From: Microbulbifer donghaiensis
GTDB lineage: Bacteria > Pseudomonadota > Gammaproteobacteria > Pseudomonadales > Cellvibrionaceae
Assembly (NCBI RefSeq): GCF_900129095.1
Contig: NZ_FQVA01000002.1
Coordinates: forward strand, 365,029 to 429,028
Reading direction: 5' to 3'
DNA length: 64,000 nt
A program made the position numbers and the translations under genes. Of this stretch, positions 62,876 to 64,000 are shown one piece after another. Positions within the stretch are counted from its first letter, which is position 1. Each line of letters starts with the position of its first letter. Below the pieces are notes generated by a model that saw only the letters and a program-made list of their open reading frames with translations, was not told the origin of the DNA and made no database searches.

Positions 62876-63336
62876 GTTGTACTCCTCATTAGGGATAGCT
62901 GGTTGGGTGCCCCATTTGCCATACATCACACAACCAGGGCATTTATTCTTTCGCCATCTTCGCGGCGATATAACCGTTCGATGATAAGGGGCAGAGCGAC
63001 AACTGACATGTCGCAAAAGTCATTTTTTTACGTGGTACTGCCGTGTTTTTGTCTGAGGTGTGACTTTTTTCACAATTTGGCGAGGAACTTCGGTAGGGCT
63101 TGGGAGAGGGAACAGATCAAGAATTTATCAGGCCGGTACAACCAATAGACAGATCGTGGAAAATTCAGACTGTGGGCAACCAAGCCGCTTCCCACCCTAA
63201 GGTCGACATGGGCGCGCACCCCCTTTCTGCTTCGGCGGCCACATCCACAACACAAAGCGCTTCCCGCCATTGAAGCTGCGTGGCGCAAGTTCAGTCGCAG
63301 CAGAATATCGATTTATGCGCGGCGGTGCTTGTCTGT

Positions 63337-63681
63337 GTTATTCACAGAATTCTTGGACAGAGCTGTGCATAACTCTGGAATATCGACGACAAGGCCCATG
63401 ACTGCGCAAGTTACCGAAGCCGTATAAAAAAACCGCACCTCACGTAAGGGAACAGCGATGTCAAACAGCGTGCATTCTACTTTTCCAAAATTTACGTAAC
63501 CCCTTAATTGTCAACGGAATTTTTATTTTTTGTGGCAGCTATATCGCAGCTTACCTGCACAGTTTTCCGCGGCCCGGCAGGCTTCACTTTCGAATAACCA
63601 AAAGTCCTATACGACGGATGGAAGTCAGCCCTGTTACTAACAGAAAGCTTGGACAGACCTGTGAATAAGTTTGGGATATCG
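63337..63681. other. Possible replication-origin-like element: three DnaA-box matches in a duplicated segment
   Basis: Exact matches to TTATNCACA: 63338-63346 (+, ttattcaca), 63364-63372 (-, ttatgcaca) and 63660-63668 (-, ttattcaca). A 49-nt segment occurs twice in direct orientation (63337-63385 and 63633-63681, 40 of 49 identical) and holds the boxes. An AT-rich run (ggaatttttattttttgt) lies between. No dnaA, dnaN, rpmH or mnmG is visible, and GATC is absent from the interval, so an origin role is only possible. Confidence 0.35.
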
Positions 63682-63905
63682 CGATTGCCGCACGTGGTTA
63701 CGCCAGTTCGGTGAGCAGGGTAAAAAAGCAGCGGTTGGTTAGCGGGCAGTTCTGCAGAATCCTAGCTGCAGCGCATCCGATAATTCTACTGATAGATGGT
63801 AGATATGCCGTCACTCCTTCCGAGCGTGAAGCCATCAATACAAGGCCCTCTCACCTGCCCGCACAGGTCTCTGTTGCCAGGAACGGATGTGCGATGCCGT
63901 AAACG

Positions 63906-63938
63906 AAAAAGGGCCACCCGTTTGGGTGGCCCTTTCTT
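63906..63938. terminator. Intrinsic terminator at right end
   Basis: Perfect 9-bp stem gggccaccc / gggtggccc around gttt (63911-63932), five A on the left and tttctttt on the right. On the minus strand it ends in ttttt directly after the stop of the partial gene at 63939. Confidence 0.88.
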
Positions 63939-64000
63939 TTATTTAGAAGTCCGTATGTAGGGGCGACTGGCTTTTGTGTTGCCTTCCATGGCGTAGCTCC
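63939..64000 (-). CDS. C-terminal end of a minus-strand gene (partial)
   Basis: A minus-strand frame enters from the right edge and ends in TAA at 63939-63941, giving '...SYAMEGNTKASRPYIRTSK'. The strong terminator that starts 7 nt later on this strand supports it as a real gene end. A second frame also stops nearby (63943-63945), so the frame choice is moderate. The fragment is too short to name. Confidence 0.45.
   Translation of the reverse strand, partial: SYAMEGNTKASRPYIRTSK

Larger units (their letters stand above)
62876..63938. other. Large gene-free region with DnaA-box-like repeats
   Basis: 1063 bp, the longest gap in the window. No reading frame has a ribosome site, signal or coding character. 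The bactofilin promoter should lie at 62880-63000. Between 63337 and 63681 there are duplicated segments with DnaA-box-like 9-mers and an AT-rich track (63509-63531), described separately. Confidence 0.65.

Noticed and set aside
63711..63902. 63-codon frame at the right end
   Set aside because: No good ribosome site, no domain; it lies in the gene-free region next to a terminator.

Overview
The window looks like a GC-rich chromosomal segment of a marine gammaproteobacterium, most likely a Microbulbifer-like member of the Cellvibrionales. I infer this from gene content (AlgP/histone-H1-like KAAA protein, large TonB-dependent receptor, M13 and M28 peptidases, leuA-holD-rimI order, AlkK-like acyl-CoA synthetase) and not from a database match. 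No tRNA, rRNA, CRISPR array, transposase or phage gene was seen.

Region 1 (1-10610, all +) is one dense gene run cut by the left edge: a TPR/PEGA protein, a membrane PEGA protein ending in an FGE/SUMF1 domain, a small secreted acidic protein, a MotA/ExbB-type channel subunit, an actin/Hsp70-like protein, two membrane-anchored coiled-coil VWA proteins, two lipoproteins and an M48 metalloprotease lipoprotein. The two VWA proteins carry an ExbD/MotB-like N-terminal membrane segment with a conserved Asp. The locus therefore looks like an ion-driven envelope machine in which VWA domains replace the usual periplasmic partner. I know no name for it; this is one of two main candidates for an undescribed system.

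Region 2 (10768-25296) is mixed metabolism: acyl-CoA synthetase, GlpQ, a 7TMR-DISM diguanylate cyclase, enoyl-CoA hydratase/isomerase, an amidinotransferase-fold hydrolase next to an N-carbamoyl amino acid hydrolase (a possible guanidino to ureido to amine route), tryptophan 2,3-dioxygenase, an orphan ExbD, methylglyoxal synthase, a redoxin, the AlgP-like DNA-binding protein and a glycerate-kinase-like enzyme.

Region 3 (25395-46150) holds an RND efflux pair, a cNMP-binding protein, a chalcone-isomerase/TonB fusion, a frameshifted TonB-dependent receptor, an M13 peptidase, an MFS-acyltransferase fusion, a DsrE protein, RtcA, an M28 peptidase, a TSUP permease and an acyltransferase.

Region 4 (46352-57813) is mostly housekeeping and stress: prfC, an M24 aminopeptidase P, a MATE pump, leuA-holD-rimI, a glutathione peroxidase-OhrR operon behind a perfect 30-bp palindrome, and a cytochrome c-FTR1 iron permease behind a Fur box.

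Region 5 (57875-62185, all -) is a tight four-gene operon: tandem methyltransferase-like protein, ZorA-like channel with a coiled-coil tail, ZorB-like OmpA protein and a Cys-rich protein. It resembles the core of the Zorya anti-phage system but has no recognised Zorya effector, and is the second candidate. It lies next to a bactofilin gene and a gene-free region with three DnaA-box-like sequences in a duplicated 49-nt segment.

Two long intergenic hairpins (15877-16001 and 46215-46308) share an internal core and appear to be one family of dispersed palindromic elements.
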